Source: JBPYFK01 sp051984675
GTDB lineage: Bacteria; Actinomycetota; Actinomycetes; Mycobacteriales; Pseudonocardiaceae
Assembly (NCBI GenBank): GCA_051984675.1
Contig: JBPYFK010000060.1
Coordinates: 1-25,540 of the forward strand
Direction of reading: 5' to 3'
DNA: 25,540 nucleotides
A model generated the notes under the pieces. It was not told where the DNA came from. It saw only the letters and a list, made by a program, of their open reading frames with translations, and searched no databases. The position numbers and the translations under genes were made by a program. This document shows positions 1-8,023 of the stretch, in pieces. Position 1 is the stretch's first letter. Every line of letters begins with the position of its first letter.

Positions 1-2
1 AG

Positions 3-2210
3 CAGGTCCGGCGCAGCAACGCGGCGGGTTGGGCCGCGGCGGCGGTGTTCCTGGCGTTCTGGCTGCCGTATGACAACGGATTGCGGCCGGAGCCGGTCGT
101 GGTGCTGTTCTCGCTGCTGGCGTTGTGCGCGGTGGAACGGGCGGTGGCGACCGGCCGGCTGATGCCGGCGGCGCTGGGCCTGGTCGTCGCGGCCTTCTCG
201 GTCGGCGCGAACCCGCACGGCCTGGTGGCGGTGTTGCCGTTCGTCGCGGCGGCGAAACCGCTGTTGCGGTTGATTCGGAAACGGGCAAGGGAGTTCGGCT
301 GGCTGCCGGTGCTGACACCGATCGGCGCCTGCGGCTTCATGATCCTGTCGGTCGTCTTCTACAACCAGACCTGGAAGTCGATCTCGGAGGCCACCGCGCT
401 GCGGACCGAACTCGGACCGGCCGAACACTGGTACCAGGAACTGGACCGCTACAACTTGCTGTTCAGCCAGTCAGCGGACGGCTCGATGGCCCGCCGGTTC
501 CCGGTGCTGCTGGTGATCCTGTGCCTGGTGACCTGCGCGGTCGTGCTACTGCGGCGGGGCCGTATCAACGGTGCCGCGCTCGGACCGAGCCGGCGGCTGC
601 TCGCTGTGACAGCCCTGTCGTTCCTGGTGTTGACGTTGACGCCGACGAAGTGGTCCCACCACTTCGGGATGTTCGCGGCCGTGGGAGGAGCGCTCGCCGC
701 GTTGACGGCGTTGGCGACCAGTTCCACCGTGCTGCGGTCCAAACGCAACCGCGCCGGCTTCTTCGCCGGGTTGATGGTCATCTGCGCGTTCTCCGCGACC
801 GGCCCGAACGCCTTCTGGTACGTGTCCGGCTGGGGGGTGCCCTGGTTCGACAAGCCGCCGTCGCTGTACGGCCACAATCTCGCCACCTACTTGCTGGCCA
901 TCGCCTTCATCGCGGTGGTGGTGGCGTTCATCGAGCACCTGCGTCTGGACGAGCACAACCCGGGACCGCCGCCGGCAGTGGAGCAGCGCAGTCGAGCGTT
1001 GCGGCTGGGCACGGCTCCGCTGTCCGTGGTGTGTGCACTGATCGTGCTCTTCGAGGTCGGCGCGTTCGCGAAGGTCATCCAGAAGCAGTGGGGCAGTTAC
1101 AGCCTCGGTTACGACAACGTCAAGCAGATCGCTGGGCAGAGCTGTGGGCTGTCCGACTACATCTACGTGGAGACCAACCCGCTGGACGGCATGCTCAAGG
1201 TGTCGCCGGGCCAGCCCGGCGCGGCCGCTCCCGGGACGCAGGCGCCCACGGAGAACGGGGAGCCCGAAGACCCGAACCACTACCTGCGATCGAAGGTCGT
1301 CGGTTTCAGCCGACCCGGCCTCCCGCCCGGCAACGGTTCGACCCCCGACGAACCGGACTGGAAGCCGCCGCACCACTTCGGCGGGGACAACGCCCCGGTG
1401 TGGGGCACTTACTCTCCCAACGGCGTGAACATCGGCGAGCTGCGCACCCAGTGGTACGACCTGCCGGACCGTGCCGCCAGCGGCAAGGTTCCGGTGGTGC
1501 TGAGCCTGGCCGGCGCAGAGCGCGGCGCGAACGCGCTGGCCGTCGAGTTCGGTAGGGACACCCCGCAGGGCTTCGAGATCCTGGAAAGCCGGACCGTACT
1601 GCAGGGCGGCGGTCCACAGTGGAGAGATGCACGGATCACTGTGGACGGCAAGGCCGAAGGTGCGACCAAGATGCGTGTGGTCGCCAAGGGGCGGTCCCTG
1701 GGGACCCAGGGATGGCTGGCGGTTAGCGCGCCGCGCGCACCGCAGCTCACGGAGATGAGCAGCTACGTCGGCGATGCCCCCACGTTCGTCGAGTGGACGG
1801 CGGCCTTCGCGCACCCGTGCCTGCAGGTTCCGCCGTTGCGCAACGGCATCGCCGAGATGCCGAAGTTCCGGGTCGCCGCCGGCGCCGAGGTCCGTGGCGG
1901 CGGTCAGGGCTGGTCGTCACCGGAGGCCGGTGGGCCCTTCGGGTGGCTGGATGTGGCGGCCAGCGTGCGCGAACTGCCCACGTACCTGCGGAACAACATC
2001 CATCGCGACTGGGGCTCGCTGTACGAGGTCGACCCGTACAAGCCGGACGCGTTGCCGCCGCAGGCCGCGATGGAGGTGCACCAGGAGACGCACTGGGGCA
2101 CCTGGTCGCCCGGCCCGATGAGCCAGGCGACGAAGTTGCCCGAGGTGCCGAAGTCGGACGACCGGAATGACGTCGGCGGGCCTACGAGCAACTCGGACGA
2201 CCAGAAGTAG
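3..2210 (+). CDS. Arabinosyltransferase, Emb family (C-terminal part, 5' truncated by window edge)
   Basis: This is a membrane glycosyltransferase that adds arabinose from decaprenyl-phosphoryl-arabinose to cell-wall arabinogalactan or lipoarabinomannan. The reading frame is open from base 3 and has no start in the window, so the GTG at 45 is internal. Recognisable Emb signatures are WLPYDNGLRPEP close to the left edge and TPTKWSHHFG near 645-675. Several hydrophobic helices fill roughly the first 350 visible codons. A long extracytoplasmic C-terminal part follows, with a WGTYSPNG segment and a run of aromatic residues, as in the carbohydrate-binding C-terminal domain of EmbA/B/C. The C-terminus is Pro/Asp/Ser rich. 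I cannot tell EmbA, EmbB and EmbC apart from this fragment. The family is typical of Corynebacteriales and Pseudonocardiales. A strong hairpin follows the stop codon. Confidence 0.93.
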   Translation, partial: QVRRSNAAGWAAAAVFLAFWLPYDNGLRPEPVVVLFSLLALCAVERAVATGRLMPAALGLVVAAFSVGANPHGLVAVLPFVAAAKPLLRLIRKRAREFGWLPVLTPIGACGFMILSVVFYNQTWKSISEATALRTELGPAEHWYQELDRYNLLFSQSADGSMARRFPVLLVILCLVTCAVVLLRRGRINGAALGPSRRLLAVTALSFLVLTLTPTKWSHHFGMFAAVGGALAALTALATSSTVLRSKRNRAGFFAGLMVICAFSATGPNAFWYVSGWGVPWFDKPPSLYGHNLATYLLAIAFIAVVVAFIEHLRLDEHNPGPPPAVEQRSRALRLGTAPLSVVCALIVLFEVGAFAKVIQKQWGSYSLGYDNVKQIAGQSCGLSDYIYVETNPLDGMLKVSPGQPGAAAPGTQAPTENGEPEDPNHYLRSKVVGFSRPGLPPGNGSTPDEPDWKPPHHFGGDNAPVWGTYSPNGVNIGELRTQWYDLPDRAASGKVPVVLSLAGAERGANALAVEFGRDTPQGFEILESRTVLQGGGPQWRDARITVDGKAEGATKMRVVAKGRSLGTQGWLAVSAPRAPQLTEMSSYVGDAPTFVEWTAAFAHPCLQVPPLRNGIAEMPKFRVAAGAEVRGGGQGWSSPEAGGPFGWLDVAASVRELPTYLRNNIHRDWGSLYEVDPYKPDALPPQAAMEVHQETHWGTWSPGPMSQATKLPEVPKSDDRNDVGGPTSNSDDQK
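1612..1646. repeat. 10-bp inverted repeat inside the emb coding region
   Basis: GTCCACAGTG (1612-1621) and CACTGTGGAC (1637-1646) are exact reverse complements with a 15-base spacer. Both arms belong to a short motif family that recurs elsewhere in the window. Confidence 0.7.
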
Positions 2211-2323
2211 GGCTTCGTGGCCGCGCTACGGCATCACAGAAAGCGTTAACTCGAAACTTCCGGTTGTTAATCTGCTTCAGGTTCGTGTTCTGACCTGAGC
2301 ATTGACCCGAGCTTTGCCTGTTC

Positions 2324-2379
2324 GCCCCGCTTCGCACCCGACTCCAGGTGGAGAGCCTGGCTGCGGGTGTGGGCGGGGC
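2324..2379 (+). terminator. Hairpin terminator after the emb gene
   Basis: Nested inverted repeat. The outer arms are GCCCCGC (2324-2330) and GCGGGGC (2373-2379). The middle arms are CACCCG (2335-2340) and CGGGTG (2364-2369). The inner arms are CCAGG (2344-2348) and CCTGG (2356-2360). There is no clear T run, which is usual for high-GC actinobacterial terminators. It lies 114 bases past the emb stop and ahead of the promoter region of the sugar operon. Confidence 0.6.
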
Positions 2380-2440
2380 TTGGTGCTGCTCGGCTGACCG
2401 GCTTGGCCGGGTCGATGATCTTCTCATTCGGGGTAGTGAA

Positions 2441-2466
2441 ATTAACTTCTGTGCTGTTATATTAAC
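2441..2466 (+). promoter_or_regulatory. AT-rich operator/promoter candidate before the sugar operon
   Basis: An unusually AT-rich patch directly upstream of the first gene of the operon. TTAAC occurs at 2442-2446 and again at 2462-2466, exactly 20 bases (about two helical turns) apart. The second copy is half of the inverted repeat GTTA-TAT-TAAC (2456-2466). This spacing and symmetry suit a dimeric regulator or a -10 region. The identity of any regulator is unknown, and none is encoded next to the operon. Confidence 0.4.
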
Positions 2467-2490
2467 GCCCACGATGTGAAGGGAGACCGG

Positions 2491-3183
2491 ATGGTCGCGA
2501 CAGTCGACGCCGTGGTGTTCGACCTCGACGGGGTGCTCGTCGAGAGCGAGCACCTCTGGGAGGAGATGTGGACGCGTTTCGCCGCGGACCACGGCTATTC
2601 ATGGACGGCTCAGGACACGGCCACCGTGCAGGGCATGAGCTCCCCGGAGTGGTCGTCCTACCTCGCCAACGTCGCCGGTAATCCGGCGTCGCCCGAGGAG
2701 ACCCAGCGGGCCGTCGTCGACGGCATGGTCTCCGCCTTGCGAGCCGGGCGGATCGAACTGCTCGGCGGGGCACGCCGGATGGTCGAGGAGACCAGCGACC
2801 TCGTGCCGATCGCGCTGGCGTCGTCGGCGCCGCGCCGGCTCATCGACGCGGTGCTCGCCGAGAACGGGCTGACGGAGCGGTTCACCGCGACGGTGTCCAG
2901 CGAAGAGGTGCCGCGCGGCAAACCGAGCCCCGACGTCTACCTCGAAGCTGCCCGGCGGGCGGGTGCGGACCCGGCCCGCTGCGCCGCCGTCGAGGACTCC
3001 AGCAACGGCATCCGCGCCGCGCACGCCGCCGGGATGACGGTCGTGGCGCTGCCGAACCCGACCTACCCGCCCAAGCCGGACGCGCTGGCCAAGGCCGCGG
3101 TCGTGGCCGGCGGCCCGGACGAGGTCCGGGTGGCCCTCGCCGACCTCGCGGGTGGCCGGCAGCCGGCCCGAGAGGGGGCATGA
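2491..3183 (+). CDS. HAD-superfamily sugar-phosphate phosphatase / beta-phosphoglucomutase-like
   Basis: A 230-aa HAD subfamily IA hydrolase. The motif FDLDGVLVES supplies the nucleophile Asp11 and the general acid Asp13. The conserved lysine is in RGKPSPDVY, and the metal-binding acidic motif is EDSSNGIRAA. A helical cap domain sits between motifs 1 and 2, as in beta-phosphoglucomutase and 2-deoxyglucose-6-phosphatase relatives. The ATG at 2491 is preferred over the GTG at 2476 because GAAGGGAG lies just upstream of it. It is the first gene of the five-gene sugar operon, and its TGA overlaps the next start by 4 bases. A likely role is dephosphorylating or isomerising a sugar phosphate of the pathway, or removing dead-end phosphates. 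The substrate cannot be read from sequence. Confidence 0.85.
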   Translation: MVATVDAVVFDLDGVLVESEHLWEEMWTRFAADHGYSWTAQDTATVQGMSSPEWSSYLANVAGNPASPEETQRAVVDGMVSALRAGRIELLGGARRMVEETSDLVPIALASSAPRRLIDAVLAENGLTERFTATVSSEEVPRGKPSPDVYLEAARRAGADPARCAAVEDSSNGIRAAHAAGMTVVALPNPTYPPKPDALAKAAVVAGGPDEVRVALADLAGGRQPAREGA

Positions 3184-4925
3184 TGACCACGCTCGGCGAG
3201 TCGACGTCGTTCAAAGCCGACTGGCTGGACGGTTTCGTGCACGCCTACGGGCGAACCGTGCGGAAGGTGCCGGGGGCGTTCGGCGTCATCGGCCAGCACG
3301 CGCCCACGCCGGGCAAGGTGTCGGTGGTGATCGGCGGAGGCTGCGGGCACTATCCGGCCTTCGGCGGGCTCGTGGGGCCCGGGCTCGCGGACGCCGCCGT
3401 GATCGGGGACGTGTTCACCAGCCCGAGCGCGGAACAGGTCTACCGCACGGCGCGGGCGGCTGACGGCGGCGCCGGCGTGCTGTTCAGCTATGGCAACTAC
3501 TCCGGCGACGTCATGCACTTCGGCCTGGCGGCCCGCCGGCTCGCCGCCGACGGAATCCCGACCCGGACGGTCCTGGTGACCGACGACGTGGCCAGTGGCT
3601 CCGAAGCGGAAGCCGCCCGGCGTCGCGGCGTCGCGGGGGACTTCTTCGTGTTCAAGGTCGCCGGCGCCGCCGCCGCACGGGGCGACGACCTCGATGGCGT
3701 CGCCGAGGTCGCGGCCAAAGCCAATGCCATGACCAGGACCTTCGGTGCGGCCTTCGGCGGGTGCACCCTTCCGGGCAAGACCGAGCCGCTGTTCACCGTC
3801 GGGACCGACCAGGTGGCGCTCGGACTCGGCATCCACGGCGAGCCCGGAGCATCCACAGTGGACCGAATGGGCGCGGCCGAGCTGGTCGACACCCTGGTGG
3901 ACACGCTGCTGCCACAGCTGCCCGGCGGCGACGGGCGGGTGGCGGTGCTGCTCAACGGCCTCGGCCGTACGAAGTACGAGGAGCTGTTCGTCTGCTACAG
4001 GCACGTGCATCGGCGGCTTGCCGCGGCCGGTCTGCGGCCACACCGGCCAGAGGTCGGTGAGTTCGTGACGTCGCTGGACATGGCAGGGCTGTCGCTGTCA
4101 CTGATGGTGCTCGACGACGAACTTGCGGAGTTGTACGACGCGGCATGTGAGACCCCGGCATACTGCTGCGTTCCGGGCGGACCCGGTGGCGTCGAGGCGA
4201 GCCTGCCGATCGACGCCGAGGAGGTAGCGCTCCCGATCGAAACCCCCGCCGGCGCGGTGTTCGACCTGCTCAGCGCCGGGCTGGACAGGGTCGCCGGCCA
4301 GGAGGAGGAGCTGGGCCGGCTCGACGCCGTGGCCGGGGACGGTGATCACGGTCAAGGGATCGTGCGCGGGCTGCGCGCCGCCGTCGACGCCGCGGGTCGT
4401 GCCGGTACCCCCGGGAGGGACGCGCGCTCGGTAGGTACCGCGCTGCTCGCGGCCGGGACGGCGCTCGCCGACGCGGCCGGGGGAGCCTCCGGCGCGCTGT
4501 ACGGCGTGCTGCTGACCGAGACCGGGGCGGGTCTCAGTGCGGCCGGGGAAGCCCCCGTCACGCTTCCGCTACTGGTCAGCGCCGTCGATTCCGCGTTCGA
4601 CTCCGTCGTCGAACTCGGCGGTGCGCGGGTGGGCGACAAGACCTTGCTCGACGCGCTCGAGCCGTTCCGCGCGGAGCTGCGCGCCCAGGCGGAAGCCGGC
4701 GTGGACCTCCCGGCCGGCTGGTCAACGGCGGCGGTGAAAGCCACGAAGGCCGCCGAAGCGACTGCCGAGCTGGTGTCCGCCCGGGGGCGGGCCTCTCGCC
4801 TCGGTGGCGAGCGCGACCGTGGTCACCCCGACCCCGGTGCGACCTCGCTCGCGCTGCTGGTGACCGGGATCGGCGAAGCCCTCGACAGCACGGCGGAGGA
4901 AGGAGCCGGTGGGAGATGGGCCTGA
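3180..4925 (+). CDS. DhaK-DhaL fusion kinase (dihydroxyacetone/erythrulose kinase family)
   Basis: A 581-aa single-chain ATP-dependent ketose kinase. The DhaK domain occupies about residues 1-335. It has the GGGCGHYPAFGG and GNYSGDVMHF segments and the GLGIHGEPG motif, whose His219 is the residue that binds the substrate carbonyl covalently (E. coli DhaK His218). The DhaL domain occupies about residues 355-565. GDGDHGQG there carries the Mg-binding aspartates, and GGASGALYG is the nucleotide-loop motif. This arrangement is that of Citrobacter-type DHA kinase rather than the PTS-dependent three-subunit system. In M. smegmatis, related fusions phosphorylate D- or L-erythrulose in tetritol catabolism (DerK/LerK). 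The neighbouring EryI/DerI-like isomerase favours erythrulose here, but dihydroxyacetone cannot be excluded. Starts at 3180 and 3183 are equally possible. It overlaps the next gene by 10 bases. Confidence 0.9.
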   Translation: MMTTLGESTSFKADWLDGFVHAYGRTVRKVPGAFGVIGQHAPTPGKVSVVIGGGCGHYPAFGGLVGPGLADAAVIGDVFTSPSAEQVYRTARAADGGAGVLFSYGNYSGDVMHFGLAARRLAADGIPTRTVLVTDDVASGSEAEAARRRGVAGDFFVFKVAGAAAARGDDLDGVAEVAAKANAMTRTFGAAFGGCTLPGKTEPLFTVGTDQVALGLGIHGEPGASTVDRMGAAELVDTLVDTLLPQLPGGDGRVAVLLNGLGRTKYEELFVCYRHVHRRLAAAGLRPHRPEVGEFVTSLDMAGLSLSLMVLDDELAELYDAACETPAYCCVPGGPGGVEASLPIDAEEVALPIETPAGAVFDLLSAGLDRVAGQEEELGRLDAVAGDGDHGQGIVRGLRAAVDAAGRAGTPGRDARSVGTALLAAGTALADAAGGASGALYGVLLTETGAGLSAAGEAPVTLPLLVSAVDSAFDSVVELGGARVGDKTLLDALEPFRAELRAQAEAGVDLPAGWSTAAVKATKAAEATAELVSARGRASRLGGERDRGHPDPGATSLALLVTGIGEALDSTAEEGAGGRWA

Positions 4926-5404
4926 AAGTCGCCATCGCGGCTGACAATGCCGGTGTTGAGTTGAAGAACGTCCTCAAGGACATGCTCCTGGCCGACGACC
5001 GGGTTGTGGACGTGCTGGATTTCGGTGTGCACGACACCAGCGACGACCGTCCCTACCCGAAACTCGGTCTGGCGGCGGCCGAGTCGGTCGCGCAAGGCGC
5101 CGCCGACCGGGCGGTTCTGGTGTGTGGAACGGGCATCGGCATGTGCATCTCGGCGAACAAGGTCGAGGGCGTGTACGCCACCGTGGCGCACGACCCGTAC
5201 TCGGCCGAACGCTCGATCAAGTCCAACAACTGTCAGGTCCTGACCATGGGGGCGCGCGTGATCGGACCCGAGCTGGCCAAACGGATCGTGACCGAGTGGT
5301 TGGGCTACACCTTCGACCCGGACTCGCCCAGCGCGTCCAAGGTCGCCCACATCACCGCCTACGAGCATCAGCACCACGCAGGCGCGTCCAGCGCCGCCTG
5401 TTGA
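4916..5404 (+). CDS. rpiB: RpiB/LacAB-family sugar-phosphate isomerase, EryI/DerI-like
   Basis: A 162-aa aldose-ketose phosphate isomerase. The motif VCGTGIGMCISANKV contains the catalytic cysteine of the family. HDPYSAERSIKSNN and MGARVIGPELAKRI follow, closely resembling the erythritol-pathway RpiB (EryI; D-erythrulose-4-phosphate to D-erythrose-4-phosphate) as I remember it. The N-terminal motif is DNAG where ribose-5-phosphate isomerase B has DHxG. The second conserved histidine (E. coli His99 region) is replaced in IKSNN. The protein is therefore unlikely to be a housekeeping ribose-5-phosphate isomerase. It lies between the DhaK-DhaL kinase (10-base overlap) and the dehydrogenase (10-base gap), so it is clearly part of the operon. 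The specific substrate is inferred. Confidence 0.88.
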   Translation: MGLKVAIAADNAGVELKNVLKDMLLADDRVVDVLDFGVHDTSDDRPYPKLGLAAAESVAQGAADRAVLVCGTGIGMCISANKVEGVYATVAHDPYSAERSIKSNNCQVLTMGARVIGPELAKRIVTEWLGYTFDPDSPSASKVAHITAYEHQHHAGASSAAC

Positions 5405-5414
5405 GGAGGACCGG

Positions 5415-6455
5415 ATGGTACGTGTACTGGCGGCCGGCGACCGTTTCGTCGGACCGGACCTGCTGGAGCAGGCGCTCCGCGCTGAACTGGACGGGAACGT
5501 CGACGTGCACCGGTTGGAGCTGCCCTGGCCGGTGGAACCTTTCGGACCGGTCGGCAACGTCGACGAGGCCAGCGGGACCGAGGAGCAGATCATCGAGGCG
5601 CTCGGGGACGCGACCGCCTGCGTGACGCAGATGGCCCCGTTCACCGAACGCGTGTTCCGCTCCTGCCCTGACCTGCGGCTGGTGTCGGTGTGCCGGGGCG
5701 GTCCGATCAACGTCGACCTCGCGGCCGCCACGAGGGAGGGCGTAGTCGTCACCTACGCGCCCGGGCGCAATGCCGCCGCGGCGGCGGAGTACGCGGTGGG
5801 CATGATGCTGGCCGCGATGCGGCGCATCCCCACCGCTGACGCGGAGCTCAAGGACGGCCGTTGGCGGGGCGACTTCTACGCCTACACCGAGGCCGGCGTC
5901 GAACTCGATGGCACCACCGTCGGCCTGGTGGGCTACGGTGCGATCGGCCGGATCGTGTCGCGCGTGCTCACGGCTTTCGGAGCCGAGGTCCTGGTCGCCG
6001 ACCCCTACACGGACCGGCAGGTGGCCGAGCGTGACGGGGTGCGGCTGGTCGAGCTGGACGAGCTGCTCCGGCGCAGCACGGTCGTCAGCCTGCACGCCCG
6101 GTTGACCTCGGAGACCAAGAACCTCATCGACGCCGACAAGCTCGCGCTGCTGCCGCACGGCGCGGTACTGGTCAACACCGCTCGTGGCGGGCTGCTGGAC
6201 TACTCGCCGCTGCCGGAGGCGTTGCGCAGCGGGCGCCTCGGCGCGGTGGCGCTGGACGTCTACGATGTCGAACCACCACCACCGGACTGGGCGTTGCAGG
6301 ACCTGCCCAACGTGGTCGCGACACCGCACCTGGCGGGGGCCACCCGGCAGACCGCGCACCGCGCGGCCCGGATAGTGGCCGCCGAGGTCGGACGTTGGGT
6401 CCGGGGGGAGCAGCTCGCGCACGTCGCGAACCCGGAGGCGGTGAGCGCACCGTGA
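5415..6455 (+). CDS. D-isomer-specific 2-hydroxyacid dehydrogenase
   Basis: A 346-aa NAD-dependent dehydrogenase with the split-domain layout of the PGDH/formate dehydrogenase-like family. The Rossmann motif GYGAIG lies at residues 173-178, with an acidic Asp196 at the end of beta-2 that suggests NAD preference. The catalytic triad is Arg257 (NTARGG), Glu286 (DVYDVEP) and His305 (TPHLAG). The substrate-binding N-terminal half has CRGGPINVD where PGDH relatives bind the acid carboxylate. The ACT or regulatory domains of true SerA are absent. GAGGAGG precedes the ATG. The 3' end overlaps the FGGY kinase start by 4 bases (GTGA). A role in oxidising or reducing a sugar-acid intermediate is inferred. 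It does not fit standard erythritol pathways, which makes it the least explained member of the operon. Confidence 0.9.
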   Translation: MVRVLAAGDRFVGPDLLEQALRAELDGNVDVHRLELPWPVEPFGPVGNVDEASGTEEQIIEALGDATACVTQMAPFTERVFRSCPDLRLVSVCRGGPINVDLAAATREGVVVTYAPGRNAAAAAEYAVGMMLAAMRRIPTADAELKDGRWRGDFYAYTEAGVELDGTTVGLVGYGAIGRIVSRVLTAFGAEVLVADPYTDRQVAERDGVRLVELDELLRRSTVVSLHARLTSETKNLIDADKLALLPHGAVLVNTARGGLLDYSPLPEALRSGRLGAVALDVYDVEPPPPDWALQDLPNVVATPHLAGATRQTAHRAARIVAAEVGRWVRGEQLAHVANPEAVSAP

Positions 6456-7915
6456 TCATCGGAGTGGACGTCGGTACGTCGCTGACCAAGGCGGCGGCAT
6501 TTGACAGCGCCGGGCGCATCCGCGCCGAGGCCAGCGAGACCTCGCGCCTGGTCCAGTACGACGACGGTCGTGTGGAGCAGGATCTCGACGACGTGCTGGG
6601 CACGGTCGTGACCGTGGTGCAGGCGGTTCGCGACGAGATGTCCGAGCCCGTCGACGCGATCGCGCTGACCGGTCAGGGCGACGGGCTGTGGTTGCGGGAC
6701 GCGGAAGGAGCGTCGATCCGGCCGCCGATCTCATGGCTGGACGGGCGTGCGTCGGACCTGCTGCGCCAGTGGCAGGCCGAAGGCGTGGTGCAGAAGGTGT
6801 ACGCCAGGACGGGGGCCGGGCTCTTCCCCGGAGCGGCGGCCCCGCTCCTGGCGTTCCTCCAGGAGCACGAGCCGGAGTCGCTGGAACGCGCGGCGGTCGC
6901 CGGGTACTGCGTCGACTCGCTGGTGCACCTGCTCACGGGAGAGATCACGGTGGACGCTTCGGACGCGTCGCTGCCCTTCCTCAACGTGGCCACGCGCTGC
7001 TACCACGACGAAGCCATCGCGGCATGCGGGCTGACCAACCAGCGCCGGCTCCTCGCGAAACCCGCGGAACCGTACCAGGTGTTCCACCTGGACCGCCGGG
7101 GTGCTCGCATCCTGGATCTCCCCGCTGGAACGCCGGTTACGGCAGGACCGTTCGACTTGCCCGCGTGCGCGATCGGTGCCGGGGTGCGTGAACCCGGTGA
7201 GGGCCTGCTCACCATCGGAACCACGCTCGCCTGCCAGGTGCTGACGGGGGCGATCGACGTCGACCCGAGCGCCGAGCCAGCCGGAATGTGGTTGTGCACC
7301 CCGGACGAGGGGCGCTACCTGCGGGCCATGCCCGCGATGGTCGGCACCGCGAGCCTGGACTGGGTGCTGGACCTGCTCGGGGTGACCACGGACGACCTGG
7401 GTTCGCTGCTTGCGGAGAGCCCGCCCGGGGCGCGCGGTCTCTCGGCGCTGCCGTTCCTCGCGCCTTCGGGCGAGCGGGCGCCGTTCACCGACCCCTACGC
7501 GAGCGGGCAGCTCACCGGCGTGCGTTTGGGGACTCGGCGCTGCGACGTGGTGCGGGCGGTGTGCGAGAGCGTCGCCTACGCCGCCCGGCACTGCTTCGAA
7601 GCCGCCGGGCTGACCGGTCGGCTCTTCGCGTGTGGCGGCGGAACGCGGTCCCAGCCGTGGAGCCAGGTCTTCGCCGACATCATGGGACGGTCGCTGACGA
7701 TCCCCGACCACCCGGGCACCGGCGTCCGTGGTGCCGCGCTGGTCGCTGCCCGCGCGCTCGGGCACCCCACGGATACGGCGGGCTGGGCGGCGGAATCACA
7801 CGAACTGCCGCCGAATCCCGAGTACCGGCAGCATTACGAAGACGGATACCAGCGCTACCTGGAACATCTCGACGCCGCCCGCCCCTTGTGGCGGTCTCAG
7901 GCAGCACGCCGTTGA
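6452..7915 (+). CDS. FGGY-family carbohydrate kinase, erythritol-kinase-like
   Basis: A 487-aa sugar or polyol kinase. The N-terminal phosphate loop is GVDVGTSLTK. LTGQGDGLWL and SWLDGRASD form the substrate-contact region, and GPFDLPACAIGAG carries the likely catalytic base aspartate. The C-terminal FACGGGTRSQPWSQVFADIMG is the FGGY signature region. GQGDGxW and the GxxDxxxxxxGAG context resemble bacterial erythritol kinase EryA more than xylulokinase as I recall them, but this is a by-eye judgement. The GTG at 6452 overlaps the preceding stop in GTGA. Upstream in-frame starts lie inside the dehydrogenase gene and are rejected. GGAGG (6434-6438) is the probable Shine-Dalgarno. It is the last gene of the operon, so the operon carries two kinases of unrelated folds. 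Confidence 0.88.
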   Translation: MIIGVDVGTSLTKAAAFDSAGRIRAEASETSRLVQYDDGRVEQDLDDVLGTVVTVVQAVRDEMSEPVDAIALTGQGDGLWLRDAEGASIRPPISWLDGRASDLLRQWQAEGVVQKVYARTGAGLFPGAAAPLLAFLQEHEPESLERAAVAGYCVDSLVHLLTGEITVDASDASLPFLNVATRCYHDEAIAACGLTNQRRLLAKPAEPYQVFHLDRRGARILDLPAGTPVTAGPFDLPACAIGAGVREPGEGLLTIGTTLACQVLTGAIDVDPSAEPAGMWLCTPDEGRYLRAMPAMVGTASLDWVLDLLGVTTDDLGSLLAESPPGARGLSALPFLAPSGERAPFTDPYASGQLTGVRLGTRRCDVVRAVCESVAYAARHCFEAAGLTGRLFACGGGTRSQPWSQVFADIMGRSLTIPDHPGTGVRGAALVAARALGHPTDTAGWAAESHELPPNPEYRQHYEDGYQRYLEHLDAARPLWRSQAARR

Positions 7916-7930
7916 ATCCGGCTCCCGCAC

Positions 7931-7975
7931 CCGGCTGGTGTGCCCTGTCCGATCCCTCGTCGCGACGCCAGCCGG
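7931..7975. terminator. Weak hairpin between convergent genes
   Basis: CCGGCTGG (7931-7938) pairs with CCAGCCGG (7968-7975) across a 29-base loop in the 108-base gap between the FGGY kinase (plus) and the beta-propeller lipoprotein (minus). GCTCCC upstream (7921) can pair with GGGAGC downstream as an extension. It has no T tract, and the long loop makes it uncertain. Confidence 0.35.
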
Positions 7976-8023
7976 GAGCGGGGTTCCAACCCACCGTCCA
8001 CTGTGTAAGCTTTCAGACACTGC

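Noticed and set aside
546..1814. 422-aa minus-strand open frame opposite emb
   Set aside because: It is antisense to a clearly conserved Emb reading frame and Arg/Gly/His-rich without motifs.
6395..6451. Longer N-terminus for the FGGY kinase
   Set aside because: It would overlap the dehydrogenase by about 60 bases. The family N-terminus (IIGVDVGTS) begins exactly at the GTG at 6452, which overlaps the preceding stop.
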